From: Peteryoungia rhizophila
Lineage (GTDB): Bacteria > Pseudomonadota > Alphaproteobacteria > Rhizobiales > Rhizobiaceae
Assembly (NCBI RefSeq): GCF_004912145.1
Contig: NZ_STGT01000001.1
Span: forward strand, 558,001 to 622,000
Length of the DNA: 64,000 bases
Direction of reading: 5' to 3'
Part shown: positions 8,344 to 17,158 of the stretch, piece after piece
Layout: every line of letters starts with the position of its first letter
Numbering within the stretch: position 1 is the first letter of the stretch
Translations under genes and position numbers: made by a program
Notes under the pieces: model-generated
What the model saw: the letters and a program-made list of their open reading frames with translations, nothing else
Databases searched by the model: none
What the model was told of the DNA's origin: nothing

Positions 8344-9825
8344 TCAGTCCAGCGGCGCCGGTCCGGCGAGATGTTTTTCTAGCCTGTGCGCCCTCCATGT
8401 CCAACTGCGCCAGTCCTCAGATCGTATCTTGACTTCGAAGGCGAGGTCCCGCCGGATGTTGTACATCGTCAACAGCCTGAAATCAGGAAGTTGGCGAAAC
8501 GATGCCCGGGCCAGATAGGTGTCCAGTGCCGGCAATGCGGCGGGGCCGAGGGATGCCAGATATTCGATATCGAGCCAGGCTCCGCCGCCATCGAGATCGC
8601 GAGAATGTTCCACATTGTAGCTTGCGATGATGCCTTCGATATTGGTGACGGCCACGCCATAGAGCACGACGAGCAGGCTTGCGGCGTTCATCGCAAAGAG
8701 CCAGGCATTACTCTTGTCGAACAGAATGCGCAGCAGGATCAGCGCCAGCCCTACCGCCACGAGCAGCATCCAAAGACCAGCGGCCACGCGCATGCCAGTC
8801 AGCGAATAGGCCGCGATATAGAGATCGAGCCGCAGGATGGCAGAGAGGCAAAGCAGGATGTTCTGTGCGATCCAGACATAGATCAGAACCCGGATCAGAC
8901 GCGTATGCGCTCCGCCCTGCCCTCGGGGAATGGCGACCAGTACGAAGAGGGCGGCGAGAAGGGCCGTGATGACCAGCGGATAAGCGCCGCGATGGGCATA
9001 TTCGGCGTGGGACATGCCCTCCGGCAGCTCCATGCCGCCCCACAGATAAGCCATGTCGAGCATGGTCTGGATGGCGAACAGCAGGTTGAATAGGATCAGC
9101 GCCCTGAAGAGGACCGGCTCGCTGATGACGGACGGCGGAACGAGCGCAATATCTTGGTTTGCGGAGCGGCGGCAGAAGCGCCGGGAGAGCTTCGGCCGAA
9201 GCAGAATCCAGACGAGCCCGGCCGTCATCAGCCAGAAGGAGAGGCGCTGCAGATCGATCAGATTCAAGATGGCTGCGAGATCGATCGCCTCAAGGGCGCG
9301 CTCGATCAGCGGATTTGCGCCCGCGAAGAGACCGACGAAAACCGCGCCCAGGATCAGCGGCAGAATCCAGAAGCGGAGTTCCGTTCCGATCCCGCGTGCC
9401 GTTACCGGGAGGGCTCGCGTCTGCATCAACCGCCCCGCGCCTTGGAAAGAGCGAGGCGGTATCTTGAGGACGAAACGCGCCAGGGTCGCAGGGATCGCCG
9501 TTGGGTCCTTCGGCAGAAGCCCTCCTGCTGCAAGGGCGAGGAGAACGAGGCCCAGTGACGCGAGGATCCACGAGGACAGCGTCGGCGCCTCGATCATCGG
9601 CAGAAGAGAGAGGATGGCCACGGATGCGACGCGGGCAGCGCTCGTCCGGTTTCGCGATGGCGCAATGAGCAGGAGGCTGGCGGCAACAAGGAGGCAGGTG
9701 AGGAAACGATTGAGGCCGGGCTCTTGCCCAAACATCAGGAGATCTGCTGCGAGCACCAGAACGAGCAGCAGGGGAAGCGCGATGTGCCGCGTCAATCGCT
9801 GGGCGGGGAGATTGCTGTTCGGCAC
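8344..9825 (-). CDS. Polytopic membrane protein, DUF4173 family
   Basis: A 493-residue inner-membrane protein with many hydrophobic segments from about residue 12 through 430, then a soluble C-terminal tail. The motif YLWGGMELPEGMSHAEYAHRG followed by YPLVITALLAALFVLVA is typical of the DUF4173 group. The GTG start at 9825 has an AGGAG 6 nt upstream; the in-frame ORF reaches to 10122 but that extension is low-complexity and unlike membrane protein. It heads the operon with the CreB/CreC-like pair. E. coli creBC is likewise linked to an inner-membrane gene (creD), but the proteins are not obviously related. It may be a target or a signal-modulating partner of the two-component system. Biochemical function is unknown. 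Confidence 0.8.
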   Translation of the reverse strand: MPNSNLPAQRLTRHIALPLLLVLVLAADLLMFGQEPGLNRFLTCLLVAASLLLIAPSRNRTSAARVASVAILSLLPMIEAPTLSSWILASLGLVLLALAAGGLLPKDPTAIPATLARFVLKIPPRSFQGAGRLMQTRALPVTARGIGTELRFWILPLILGAVFVGLFAGANPLIERALEAIDLAAILNLIDLQRLSFWLMTAGLVWILLRPKLSRRFCRRSANQDIALVPPSVISEPVLFRALILFNLLFAIQTMLDMAYLWGGMELPEGMSHAEYAHRGAYPLVITALLAALFVLVAIPRGQGGAHTRLIRVLIYVWIAQNILLCLSAILRLDLYIAAYSLTGMRVAAGLWMLLVAVGLALILLRILFDKSNAWLFAMNAASLLVVLYGVAVTNIEGIIASYNVEHSRDLDGGGAWLDIEYLASLGPAALPALDTYLARASFRQLPDFRLLTMYNIRRDLAFEVKIRSEDWRSWTWRAHRLEKHLAGPAPLD

Positions 9826-10012
9826 ATCGTGCTCCTGTGGTCGTTCCTTGGAAAATGGATGATCACGCCGGATGGCGCATCGCGGCGCTCGGCGTTCGGG
9901 TGTGCTTCGTCGACCAGCCACCAGCCCTCCTTGAGAAGGCTGGCCGGCAATGGAAGGACAGGCGATCGAGGGTGAGATATCGAGGTCATGGTGCGAAGAT
10001 GCGCCGCGGCTT

Positions 10013-10039
10013 TGCAGATCCTGTGCAGACCGGGTGCAG
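10013..10039. promoter_or_regulatory. Three TGCAG repeats at 11-bp steps (response-regulator box candidate)
   Basis: TGCAG occurs at 10013, 10024 and 10035, i.e. TGCAG-N6-TGCAG-N6-TGCAG. On the minus strand this reads TGCAC, TGCAC, TGCAA at helical phase, the same geometry as the E. coli CreB box (TTCAC-N6-TTCAC). The divergent gap 9826-10164 holds no gene; the box is about 190 bp upstream of the DUF4173 start and 125 bp upstream of the LysE start. Confidence 0.5.
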
Positions 10040-10164
10040 GTTGCGAGGATTTTCGCGCGAGATGTCGGTGGACCGGCATGACCAAGCCGGTGGTCGCCGC
10101 TTGAATTCCGGTGATGCGGCATCTAGCCTGCCTCGGACATCACCTCGGCGAGACAGATTTCAGC

Positions 10165-10806
10165 ATGGCAAGCTTCAGCATCCTCCTCGGCACCATGATC
10201 GCGATCGGTATCGGCGCCATGAGCCCCGGGCCGAGTTTCGTGCTGGTTTCGCGCATCTCGGTCAGCAATTCGCGCCTGCACGGGCTCGCCGCCGCCATCG
10301 GGATGGGGCTCGGCGGCGCCGTCTTCGCCGTTCTCGCGCTCGCGGGTCTCGTGGCGCTGCTGCAGCAGGTGGAGTGGCTCTATCTGGTGCTCAAATGTGC
10401 CGGCGGTCTCTATCTGTTCTATCTCGGCATAGCGATCTGGCGTGGCGCGCGCGAACCGCTGTCCGCGGCTTCGCCGGACGGGCGCGAGACACTTGCTGTT
10501 TCGCGTGCGCTTCTTCTCGGACTGGTCACACAGATCAGCAATCCCAAGACTGCTGTCGTCTATGCCAGCATTTTCGCCGCGCTCATGCCGCAGGATCCGC
10601 CGCTGGCATTGATGCTTGCCCTTCCTTGCGTGATCTTCTTCATCGAAGCCGGCTGGTACGCCATTGTCGCGATGGCCTTTTCGGCGCCTCGGTCGCAGCG
10701 GGCCTATCTCGGGGGCAAAGTCTGGGTGGACCGGCTGGCCGGCGCCGTGATCGGTGCGCTCGGCCTGCGGCTGATCGGGGAAAGCCTCACTGCCCTTCGC
10801 CGGTGA
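10165..10806 (+). CDS. LysE/RhtB family amino-acid exporter
   Basis: A 213-residue protein with six hydrophobic segments. The family signature is near the N-terminus (IGAMSPGPSFVLVSR), with a second conserved site QISNPKTAVVYASIF around residues 130-145. LysE/RhtB proteins export amino acids (lysine, homoserine, threonine or others) by proton exchange. The ATG at 10165 was chosen because the membrane-spanning family N-terminus begins there; an earlier in-frame ATG adds 18 non-hydrophobic residues. It is monocistronic, divergent from the DUF4173 operon. The substrate cannot be told from sequence. Confidence 0.87.
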   Translation: MASFSILLGTMIAIGIGAMSPGPSFVLVSRISVSNSRLHGLAAAIGMGLGGAVFAVLALAGLVALLQQVEWLYLVLKCAGGLYLFYLGIAIWRGAREPLSAASPDGRETLAVSRALLLGLVTQISNPKTAVVYASIFAALMPQDPPLALMLALPCVIFFIEAGWYAIVAMAFSAPRSQRAYLGGKVWVDRLAGAVIGALGLRLIGESLTALRR

Positions 10807-10866
10807 ACGAAGGCGTGACGACAGCAGCGGTTTTCATCGCGGCGGCTTTCCGCTAGAGGAAAGCCT

Positions 10867-12585
10867 TTGCCGCTCCTCGCAAGGGCCGACCGCTTGTCCA
10901 CTCGTCCTTATCCGGGCACAGCCCATCCTGTTTCGACCACCGGCACGCCGCTCAAAAAGCGGCCCGGCTATGCGACCGTGGCTGCGCTGATCACGGCCGC
11001 GATCGTCTTCATGCCGATCGCGGCGATCTTCGTCATCGGCTTCTCGGCGGATCCGGACAACTGGCAGCACATGATGACGAATGTCATCCCACGGGCGGGG
11101 ATGCGCACCTTCTGGCTGCTGCTGTTTACCGGGCTGGTCACGGCCATCGTCGGGATCGGCTCCGCGTGGCTGGTCGCGTCCTGCGAATTTCCGCTGCGGC
11201 GGTTCCTGTCCCCGGCGCTCGTCCTGCCGCTCGCCATTCCCTCCTATCTCGCGGCCTATGCCTTCGGCGAGTTTCTCGATTTCACCGGTCCCGTGCAGAC
11301 CGGATATCGGGCGCTGTTCGGCTTTACCTCCTCGCGCGACTACAGCTTCTTCGACGTGAAGTCGCTTTCAGGCGCCGTGCTGGTCATGTCGGCCGTGCTC
11401 TACCCTTACGTCTACCTCGCCTGCCGCTCGATGTTCCTGATGCAGGGGCGCGCCGCCGCCGACGTCGCCCGAACCCTTGGTTCGAGCCCCTTGCGCGTCT
11501 TTGCCCGCATCCAGGTGCCGATGGCGCGGCCGGCGATCATGATCGGGCTGACGCTGGTCATGATGGAAACGCTGAACGATATCGGAGCGGTCGAATATCT
11601 CGGCGTACAGACGCTGACCTTCTCGGTCTATGACACATGGCTGAACCGCGGCAGCTTGGCGGGTGCAGCCCAGATTGCCTGCTTCATGCTTGTCATCGTC
11701 GCAGGTCTCCTCATCGTCGAACGCATGGCCCGGCGGCGCCAGCGCTTCAGCAGCCACAAGACGACGGCCATCGTCACCGATGCGGTCAGGCTTCGGCTGT
11801 CGGGCGTGAAGGCGGCGCTCGCGACGCTGTTCTGCCTCGTACCGATCCTGGTCGGTTTCGTGGTGCCGGTTTTCGTGTTGGGCGGTTTTGCACTTCGACG
11901 GATGGAGGACTTCCTCGAGCCACGTCTGCTCGACGCCCTCTGGAATTCGACCCTGGTTTCCTCGGCTGCAGCCCTGATCACGGTGCTGCTCGCCTTCGTG
12001 CTGACCTATGCTGCACGTACGGGTCGCTCGCGTCTGGCCATGAGTGCCGGACGGCTCGCAGCGCTCGGCTACGGCATTCCCGGCACGGTGCTCGGCATCG
12101 GGGTTCTGATCCCGCTTGCGACATTCGACAATGCGCTGGACGGCGTGTTGCGGGAGAACCTCGGCATTTCGACGGGGCTCCTTCTGTCCGGCACGGGGTT
12201 TGCGATCGTCTATGCTTATACGGTGCGGTTCCTGACCATGGCGGAGGGCACGGTCGATGCCGGCTTCCAGAAACTTTCGCCCCATCTCGACATGGCAGCC
12301 CGCACCCTCGGGCGCTCGAGCCTGCAGACGCTCCGCCAGGTCCTCCTGCCCAATCTGCGACCTGCCGTGCTGACAGCGGCGCTCCTGGTCTTCATCGAGA
12401 CGCTCAAGGAGCTTTCGGCGACGATCCTGCTGCGTCCCTTCAACTTCAACACGCTGGCCACTCTCGTCTACGAAGACGCCTCACGTGGCATGGCGCAGGA
12501 CGCTTCGGTGGCAGCGATCATCATCATCGCAGCGGGTCTCATTCCGGTGATCCTGGTCTCGCGGTCTCTCGACGAAAAGCGCTGA
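10867..12585 (+). CDS. Fused ABC transporter permease, ferric-iron (FbpB/SfuB) type
   Basis: A 572-residue inner-membrane protein with two BPD_transp_1 permease halves in one chain, each with an EAA-type loop: ARTLGSSPLRVFARIQVPMARP in the first half and AARTLGRSSLQTLRQVLLPNLRP in the second, so both would contact an ATPase. Fused duplicated permeases are typical of FbpB/SfuB ferric and AfuB-like importers. The TTG start at 10867 follows AGAGGAAAG; a second TTG 10 codons on is possible. No periplasmic binding protein or dedicated ATPase lies next to it, which is unusual, so partners must be elsewhere. In S. meliloti an iron-type permease also maps near cbrA (from memory). Substrate Fe3+ is inferred. 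Confidence 0.82.
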   Translation: MPLLARADRLSTRPYPGTAHPVSTTGTPLKKRPGYATVAALITAAIVFMPIAAIFVIGFSADPDNWQHMMTNVIPRAGMRTFWLLLFTGLVTAIVGIGSAWLVASCEFPLRRFLSPALVLPLAIPSYLAAYAFGEFLDFTGPVQTGYRALFGFTSSRDYSFFDVKSLSGAVLVMSAVLYPYVYLACRSMFLMQGRAAADVARTLGSSPLRVFARIQVPMARPAIMIGLTLVMMETLNDIGAVEYLGVQTLTFSVYDTWLNRGSLAGAAQIACFMLVIVAGLLIVERMARRRQRFSSHKTTAIVTDAVRLRLSGVKAALATLFCLVPILVGFVVPVFVLGGFALRRMEDFLEPRLLDALWNSTLVSSAAALITVLLAFVLTYAARTGRSRLAMSAGRLAALGYGIPGTVLGIGVLIPLATFDNALDGVLRENLGISTGLLLSGTGFAIVYAYTVRFLTMAEGTVDAGFQKLSPHLDMAARTLGRSSLQTLRQVLLPNLRPAVLTAALLVFIETLKELSATILLRPFNFNTLATLVYEDASRGMAQDASVAAIIIIAAGLIPVILVSRSLDEKR

Positions 12586-12595
12586 TCGAGCGGAT

Positions 12596-12621
12596 AAAAA
12601 ATAGGGCGGCCGAAGCCGCCC
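12596..12621 (-). terminator. Rho-independent terminator reading leftward
   Basis: GGGCGGC (12604-12610) and GCCGCCC (12615-12621) form a 7-bp stem. On the minus strand the loop is the stable TTCG and the stem is followed by TATTTTTTA. It lies about 205 bp past the acetoacetyl-CoA synthetase stop and 18 bp past the permease stop; only the minus orientation has a T tract. The rest of 12586-12826 shows nothing recognisable. Confidence 0.75.
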
Positions 12622-12826
12622 CAATCAATGCTGTCAAACTGGAGTGAAGGTACGATCGACATCGTGTCCGGGGCGTTTCCCGTCCTCGTCGCGTCTGATC
12701 GCGCATCTCCAAGTTGGTGACAGTCTTGCCGAATGCCAGTTAAGAGAACCTTACCCGCCACGCCCAGCAGCTACCCCACATTTGAGGTATTGCTCTGAAA
12801 TTGCTGCCTTTCGGGACACTTTTCCG

Positions 12827-14779
12827 TCAGGAGCGCAATTGTTCGAGGTCGGCGAAAAGAGACAGGGCCTCCGGATTGGCGAGCGCTTCCTTGTTCTTCA
12901 CCGGCCGGCCATGCACCACCTCGCGCACGGCGAGCTCGACGATCTTGCCGGATTTGGTGCGCGGGATATCCGCGACCTGGACGATCTTTGCCGGCACATG
13001 GCGCGGCGTGGCGCCGGTGCGGACTCTCGTCTTGATCTTCTTGTCGAGCTCTTCCGTCAGGCTGAGACCGGGGGCCAGTCTCACGAAGAGGACGACACGG
13101 ACATCGTCGTCCCAGTCCTGACCGATGCAGAGGGCCTCGACCACTTCGTCCATCTGCTCGACCTGGTTGTAGATCTCGGCCGTGCCGATACGCACACCGC
13201 CGGGGTTGAGTGTCGCATCAGAGCGGCCGTGAATGACGATGCCGCCGTGCTCGGTCCATTCGGCGAAATCGCCGTGGCACCAGATGTTGTCGAAGCGCTC
13301 GAAATAGGCGGCGCGGTATTTGGCACCCTCGGGGTCGTTCCAGAACATCACAGGCATCGAGGGGAAAGCCTTGGTGCAGACGAGTTCGCCCTTTTCGCCG
13401 CGCACGGATTTGCCATCGTCATCCCAGACATCGATCGCCAGGCCGAGGCCGGGGCCCTGGATCTCCCCGCGCCATACGGGCTTCAGCGGATTGCCCAGCA
13501 CGAAACAGGAAACGATGTCGGTGCCGCCGGAGATGGAGGCGAGCTGGATGTCGTCGCGGATGCCCTCATAGACGAAAGAGAAACCTTCCGGCGACAGCGG
13601 CGAGCCGGTCGAGGTCATCAGGCGCAGGCTCGAGAGGTCATGCGTGGTCTTGGGCGTCAGTCCGCCCTTGCGCACGGCGTCGATGTATTTTGCCGAGGTG
13701 CCGAAGATCGCGAACTTCTCGTCGGCGGCATAGTCGAAGAGGACATTTCCGTCGGGATAGAAGGGCGAGCCGTCATAAAGGCAGAGCGTCGCGCCACAGG
13801 CGAGGCCCGTGACCAGCCAATTCCACATCATCCAGCCGCAGGTGGTGAAATAGAAGAGCTTTTCCCCGGACTGAAGCCCGCAGTGGAAACGGTGTTCCTT
13901 GAGCTGCTGTAACAGGGTGCCGCCGGCCGAGTGGACGATGCATTTCGGCACGCCGGTCGTGCCGGATGAGAAGAGAATATAAATGGGATGCGAAAACGGC
14001 AGCCTGCGGTATTCGATGTCCTTTACGGAGAATTCCGCGATGAACTGGTCGAAGCTGCGGCCATCCGGCAGGCGCGCGAGAAGTGCGGCGGTGTCGCCCG
14101 CATAGGGAACCACTAGGACTGGAACATCGAGCTTCGCGGCAACGGTGACGATCTTGTCCGCCACGTCCTGGCGCTTGCCATTGTACCAATAGCCGTCGCA
14201 GGCGATGAAGAGCTTGGGCTCGATCTGGCCGAAGCGATCGAGCACGCCCTGGTCGCCGAAATCGGGCGAGCAGGAGGACCAGATGGCGCCGAGCGAGGTC
14301 GCTGCCAGCATCAGGGCCACGGTTTCCGGCATGTTCGGCATCATGGCCGCCACACGGTCGCCTTCGCCGATACCCATCGCAGCCAGGGCCTGTTGAAGGC
14401 GTGATACGGTGGCTGTCAGGCGCGACCAGGACCAGCGGTCCGACACCTTGTTCTCGCCGCGGAAGACCAGCGCATCACCCTCTCCCGCATGGGCCAGGAG
14501 ATTTTCGGCGAAGTTGATCTGCGCCTGCGGGAAGAAGCGTGCCTTCAGCATATCGCCGTCATCGGCAAGTGCTGCGTCCCCCTTCTCTCCCACCACGCCA
14601 CAATAGTCCCAGACTGCCGACCAGAAGGACGCGCGGTCTTCGACAGACCAGTCGTAGAACGCGTCATAGTCCGCAAAGCTGCGGCCCTCGCGGGTGGCGC
14701 ACCACTCGATGAAATGGGTCAGGGGCTGCGACGCCTTGAAGGCGTCGGAGGGTGTCCAAAGGGGTACCTGTTCAGTCAT
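12827..14779 (-). CDS. acsA2: Acetoacetyl-CoA synthetase
   Basis: A 650-residue ANL-superfamily ligase, the normal length for acetoacetate:CoA ligases (EC 6.2.1.16): acetoacetate + ATP + CoA gives acetoacetyl-CoA + AMP + PPi. The N-terminal PLWTPS and FIEWCATREGRSFADYDAFYDW segments are the AcAcCoA-synthetase cap. The P-loop is SSGTTGVPK (271-279), SISGGTDIVSCF is the A5-type motif, GRSDATLNPGGVRIGTAEIY is the hinge region, and TKSGK places the catalytic lysine at about 612. It allows growth on acetoacetate/3-hydroxybutyrate and PHB turnover; the S. meliloti enzyme at this locus is named AcsA2 (from memory). The start ATG at 14779 has a GGAGGAG upstream. The nearby phasin fits the same cycle. 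Confidence 0.93.
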   Translation of the reverse strand: MTEQVPLWTPSDAFKASQPLTHFIEWCATREGRSFADYDAFYDWSVEDRASFWSAVWDYCGVVGEKGDAALADDGDMLKARFFPQAQINFAENLLAHAGEGDALVFRGENKVSDRWSWSRLTATVSRLQQALAAMGIGEGDRVAAMMPNMPETVALMLAATSLGAIWSSCSPDFGDQGVLDRFGQIEPKLFIACDGYWYNGKRQDVADKIVTVAAKLDVPVLVVPYAGDTAALLARLPDGRSFDQFIAEFSVKDIEYRRLPFSHPIYILFSSGTTGVPKCIVHSAGGTLLQQLKEHRFHCGLQSGEKLFYFTTCGWMMWNWLVTGLACGATLCLYDGSPFYPDGNVLFDYAADEKFAIFGTSAKYIDAVRKGGLTPKTTHDLSSLRLMTSTGSPLSPEGFSFVYEGIRDDIQLASISGGTDIVSCFVLGNPLKPVWRGEIQGPGLGLAIDVWDDDGKSVRGEKGELVCTKAFPSMPVMFWNDPEGAKYRAAYFERFDNIWCHGDFAEWTEHGGIVIHGRSDATLNPGGVRIGTAEIYNQVEQMDEVVEALCIGQDWDDDVRVVLFVRLAPGLSLTEELDKKIKTRVRTGATPRHVPAKIVQVADIPRTKSGKIVELAVREVVHGRPVKNKEALANPEALSLFADLEQLRS

Positions 14780-14929
14780 TCCGCTCCTCCTCTTCTGTCC
14801 TTTCCTATAGCATACCGCAGTGCGATACAAAGCCGGGAAACCGGTGGACGGCCGTCCATTCGTTGCACGCGGGGTAGAATTCCTATATCCGCCACAAGTA
14901 CTCGACGACGCTCTTGGACACGGGCCAGA

Positions 14930-16810
14930 ATGACATTCTCGCGACGCGCCGGACAATCTGAAAGCCCTGGAAGCGCTGGCCCCGGCCGGCGGACCCGACG
15001 GCTGTTCAAGCTCGCGCTCTCGGCGGTCGCTATCGGCGCGCTCGTCTCCATTGCTCTGCGTGTCGCCGCTCCGCATCTGATCTCCAGTGCCGTCGTGCGC
15101 TCGGCGATCGAATCGTCCATGGCGCAATGGGCCGGGCACCCCGTCACGATCGAGGATGTCTCCGAACTGCGGTTCTGGCCGCAGCCGGAAGTGACCCTCA
15201 AGGGCGTCACAATACGGCGTGCCAGCGATCGCCCCGACGAGCCTTTCGTCGAGATCCAGCGCCTGTCCGCAGAATTCAGTCTGCTTTCGGCCGTCAAAGG
15301 CAAGCCCGATTTCAACGACTTTCGGTTCGAGCGACCGCAGATCCGGATCCAGCGGGATACCGATGGTCGGCTGGACTGGAGCGGTGACGGGTTGTTGAAC
15401 ACGGCCGTGCGCGGCGCCCTGACCACGCAGACCAGCCCGGAGTCCGATGGCGGCACCAGGGAGACGGAGATCGGGACCGTCGAGATCATCGATGGCGCGG
15501 TCACCCTGATCGATGCGCAGAGCGGCACAACCCTCGTCGCCGACCGGATGAATGCCAAGATCGACTGGCCACGTCTCGCAGCTCCTCTTTCCGGGCAGGC
15601 GACGTTCAATGTGCAGGATCGCGGCATGTCGCTTTCCCTCCAGACTTCGACGCCCTTGCTTCTGCTCGCAGGTGCGGCGAGCCAGGTCGACCTCTCCGCA
15701 TCGCTTCCGGGCATGCGCGGGCAGCTCAAGGGCGTGATCGACCTCAAGGAGGCCAGCCTGGAACGGGCCGATGTCAATCTCAGCATCTCGGATGTGCCGC
15801 AGGCAGCCTCGGCATTCGGGGTGCGTCTCGCCGGGACGGAACGGTGGCAGACCGCTTCGTTGAGCGCGCAGGTGACGGATGCCGAAGACGAGTGGCGGTT
15901 CGACAATCTTGAATTCGAGATCAATGGCAGCCCGGGCGACGGCATCCTGACCTTGAAGAAGCGCGCAGATGCGAAACCACTTCTGATCGGGACGGTGGCT
16001 GTCGATCTTCTTGATCTAGACGGTTTTCTTCAGGCCCTTTCCATCGATCTGGGAGATCGCGCCAATGTGCGGCTGCCGAGCCTCACCCAATGGGTGGACT
16101 TCGACATGCGGATGTCGGCCGCCACAGCCAGTGTTGCGAACTTCCAACTGACCAATCTCGGCGCCAGCCTGACCGGTGGTGACGAGTCGTTGAAGCTGGT
16201 GATCGGGGATACGCGATTCCTGGGCGGAACGCTTTCGGCGCGCCTGAGCGCGAGCGGCAACGGGTTCGACCAGGGTGCCGAAATCGCCGTGATGATGGAT
16301 CGGATCGATCTCGGATCGCTCATGTCCAGCCTTTCTCCCGGGAGCCTCACGCTCAAGGGCATCGGCTCGTTGACGCTCAATGCAAAGCTCGCCGGGCCCG
16401 GCTGGCGTCGCAACATCGACGCCATGTCGGGACGGCTCGACATACGCGCCGACAACGGCGAAATCCTCGGGCTGAATGCAGTTGGGCTTCGGCAGATGTC
16501 GAGCGACCGGACCTATTTCCAGCTGAGCGCAGCCGGCGCGGGAGAATTCGACTACCGCAGCCTCGACATATCCTTGCGCTTTTCGGAAGGTTCGGCGGAA
16601 GTGGAAAAGGCCCGGATCGTGGGTACGCAGGAGACCTTCACCCTCTCTGGGATCATCCCCTACAGCCGACAGGCTCTGGCGTTGACGGGCGAATTGTCAC
16701 AAATGGCAACAGCAGATCAGGCTGGGTCGCCGCTGCGCTTCTTTATCGGGGGCGCGTGGCAAGATCCGGTCATTTCTCCAATCCCACCCGTCCCGACCGC
16801 GGGTCAATAA
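14930..16810 (+). CDS. AsmA-family periplasmic/envelope protein
   Basis: A 626-residue protein with a basic cytoplasmic N-terminus, one membrane anchor (about 25-44) and a long beta-rich periplasmic part. The AsmA N-terminal pattern is visible (VTLKGVTIRRASD, FVEIQRLSAEFSLLSAVKGKPDFNDFRFERPQIRIQRD), as is the C-terminal AsmA_2 region (TLKGIGSLTLNAKLAGPGWRRN, SGRLDIRADNGEILGLN). AsmA-like proteins are thought to bridge inner and outer membranes and move phospholipids. Start chosen at ATG 14930: the longer ORF upstream overlaps the acs gene antisense and has no family match. It is divergent from acs with 150 bp between. Confidence 0.85.
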   Translation: MTFSRRAGQSESPGSAGPGRRTRRLFKLALSAVAIGALVSIALRVAAPHLISSAVVRSAIESSMAQWAGHPVTIEDVSELRFWPQPEVTLKGVTIRRASDRPDEPFVEIQRLSAEFSLLSAVKGKPDFNDFRFERPQIRIQRDTDGRLDWSGDGLLNTAVRGALTTQTSPESDGGTRETEIGTVEIIDGAVTLIDAQSGTTLVADRMNAKIDWPRLAAPLSGQATFNVQDRGMSLSLQTSTPLLLLAGAASQVDLSASLPGMRGQLKGVIDLKEASLERADVNLSISDVPQAASAFGVRLAGTERWQTASLSAQVTDAEDEWRFDNLEFEINGSPGDGILTLKKRADAKPLLIGTVAVDLLDLDGFLQALSIDLGDRANVRLPSLTQWVDFDMRMSAATASVANFQLTNLGASLTGGDESLKLVIGDTRFLGGTLSARLSASGNGFDQGAEIAVMMDRIDLGSLMSSLSPGSLTLKGIGSLTLNAKLAGPGWRRNIDAMSGRLDIRADNGEILGLNAVGLRQMSSDRTYFQLSAAGAGEFDYRSLDISLRFSEGSAEVEKARIVGTQETFTLSGIIPYSRQALALTGELSQMATADQAGSPLRFFIGGAWQDPVISPIPPVPTAGQ

Positions 16811-16817
16811 AGGTCTC

Positions 16818-16874
16818 GACTCGCCAGCGCGGGCTGTTCCATTCGTAAATGCAAATACTAGAATGGAACGAGTC
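16818..16874. repeat. Nested inverted repeat between asmA-like gene and small membrane protein
   Basis: GTTCCATTC (16836-16844) and GAATGGAAC (16861-16869) are perfect 9-bp arms with a 16-nt spacer. They are flanked by outer arms GACTC (16818-16822) and GAGTC (16870-16874). No T tract follows, so it is not an ordinary terminator; it could be an operator or a structured leader of the gene at 16895. Confidence 0.5.
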
Positions 16875-16894
16875 TGGGCGCCGGGGGACGACAG

Positions 16895-17137
16895 GTGCAG
16901 GCATTGCTATCGGGTTTCATCAAACTGGCGCTGGCCTCACTGCTGGCGGGCAGTCTTCTGTCGTTCTTTGGCATAACGCCGAGGGCCGTGCTTGAGAGCA
17001 TGGGCGTCACGGCGGAGGACCTGCACAACGGCATCCTCTCCGCCTTTGCCTGGGCGACACCCCGCATGCTCATGGGTGCCGTCGTGATCGTGCCGATCTG
17101 GCTCGTGACCTATCTCCTGATGCCGCCCCGCGGTTGA
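16895..17137 (+). CDS. Small two-TM membrane protein (DUF6460-like)
   Basis: An 80-residue protein with hydrophobic segments at about 8-27 and 58-76 and a central amphipathic stretch (LESMGVTAEDLHNGI). It resembles the short alphaproteobacterial membrane proteins filed as DUF6460, an assignment I make from memory with moderate certainty. The GTG start follows GGGGGACGACAG. It sits 85 bp after the AsmA-like gene and converges with potI. Function is unknown. Confidence 0.6.
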   Translation: MQALLSGFIKLALASLLAGSLLSFFGITPRAVLESMGVTAEDLHNGILSAFAWATPRMLMGAVVIVPIWLVTYLLMPPRG

Positions 17138-17158
17138 CCGCTGCGGCACACGAACGGT

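Noticed and set aside
9826..10122. N-terminal extension of the DUF4173 reading frame
   Set aside because: Low-complexity, Arg/Ser/Pro-rich and unlike membrane protein; the GTG at 9825 has a good ribosome site, and the extension would overlap the repeat-bearing control region.
14489..14929. Upstream extension of the AsmA-like frame
   Set aside because: It runs antisense to the acetoacetyl-CoA synthetase 5' end and shows no AsmA similarity or membrane anchor.
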